A stretch of 64,000 bases of DNA from Anoplolepis gracilipes (Eukaryota; Arthropoda; Insecta; Hymenoptera; Formicidae). A program made the position numbers and the translations under genes. The first letter of the stretch is position 1. Each line of letters starts with the position of its first letter. Of this stretch, positions 63,801 through 64,000 are shown one piece after another. The notes beneath the pieces were generated by a model. It did not search any database, was not told the DNA's origin, and saw nothing but the letters and a program-made list of their open reading frames with translations. Location of the stretch: NCBI RefSeq assembly GCF_047496725.1, contig NC_132974.1, positions 8,369,001 through 8,433,000 of the forward strand. The letters run 5' to 3'.

Positions 63801-64000
63801 CTTCTTAAAAGTTTGTTGCTGATGTCTGTTGATAAATTTACGGTTCTATTGTTGTTTGAGTTACACATTTCTATATTTAAATGTGACAATTATGGTGATC
63901 AAATAAAAGTAACGCGCTACGAATATTTCTGAATAAGTTTGCAATAAGTTGTATTAAATTTCTCGATTCAAATTCATGTGACGAGATGAAATTTGTTAAT
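60864..64000. other. Gene-free stretch to the window end
   Basis: Moderate-GC patches lie at 61.18-61.60, 62.2-62.9 and 63.4-63.8 kb in AT-rich DNA. A long pyrimidine tract ending TTAGTCGCAG at about 62750 looks like a good + strand acceptor, but the following 34 codons end at TAA with no second supporting signal. The - strand frame at 63516-63794 (92 codons) has no recognisable motif. An 18-base T run lies at 61617-61634. Confidence 0.45.

Noticed and set aside
1..64000. tRNA, rRNA, CRISPR arrays or well-known insect microRNAs
   Set aside because: No tRNA B-box with matching A-box and acceptor stem, no rRNA, no spaced repeat array, and none of the common insect microRNA sequences I know were noticed on either strand by eye; a covariance-model search would be decisive.

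Overview
The window looks like nuclear DNA from an insect, most likely a hymenopteran such as an ant. This is inferred from composition: AT-rich DNA interrupted by GC-richer patches that keep their CpGs, long GA/CT microsatellites, homopolymer runs, small DNA-transposon remnants, and consensus GTAAGT splice donors. No operons, ribosome binding sites, rRNA, tRNA or CRISPR arrays were seen. No long gene with several recognisable exons can be followed; almost all of the 64 kb is intronic or intergenic. No gene could be named by homology.

The best gene evidence is two short signal-peptide first exons facing each other. On the + strand, a 64-bp CT tract (19499-19562) precedes a TATA-like box (19591), an initiator (TTCAGT, 19617) and a 5' leader with two tiny upstream ORFs; the second ends directly against the main ATG. 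The coding exon (19722-19807) ends at GTAAGT. On the - strand, an 18-codon hydrophobic exon (30133-30079) also ends at GTAAGT and lies downstream of a CpG- and purine-rich leader or promoter region (to about 31.2 kb). Weaker candidates are two possible terminal exons on the - strand (11209-11444 and 53631-53850), each with AATAAA downstream, and two small ORFs (9372-9575 -, 56617-56802 +).

The most striking structure is a foldback element of about 1.45 kb at 22054-23506, 2.2 kb downstream of the + strand promoter. Its two nearly identical inverted arms carry 164-bp tandem units (three on the left, two on the right) around a 26-nt loop, and it is flanked by an 8-bp direct repeat. Just upstream, a separate pair of inverted repeats of about 140 bp (20932-21074 and 21785-21920) surrounds 710 bp of unlike DNA. 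If the + strand gene is transcribed through here, its first intron would fold into long double-stranded RNA.

Other mobile or structured DNA: a 263-bp piggyBac-type MITE between TTAA sites (49723-49993); an adjacent 0.8-kb A-rich segment with degenerate inverted ends (50022-50836); a short near-perfect palindrome (31472-31565); an imperfect palindromic element (24573-24755); three diverged copies of a roughly 110-bp sequence (25182-26090); and a purine tract with six GGG runs (33601-33632). A CpG-rich block at 33.1-37.3 kb probably holds regulatory or untranslated sequence; its long open frames are not convincing genes.
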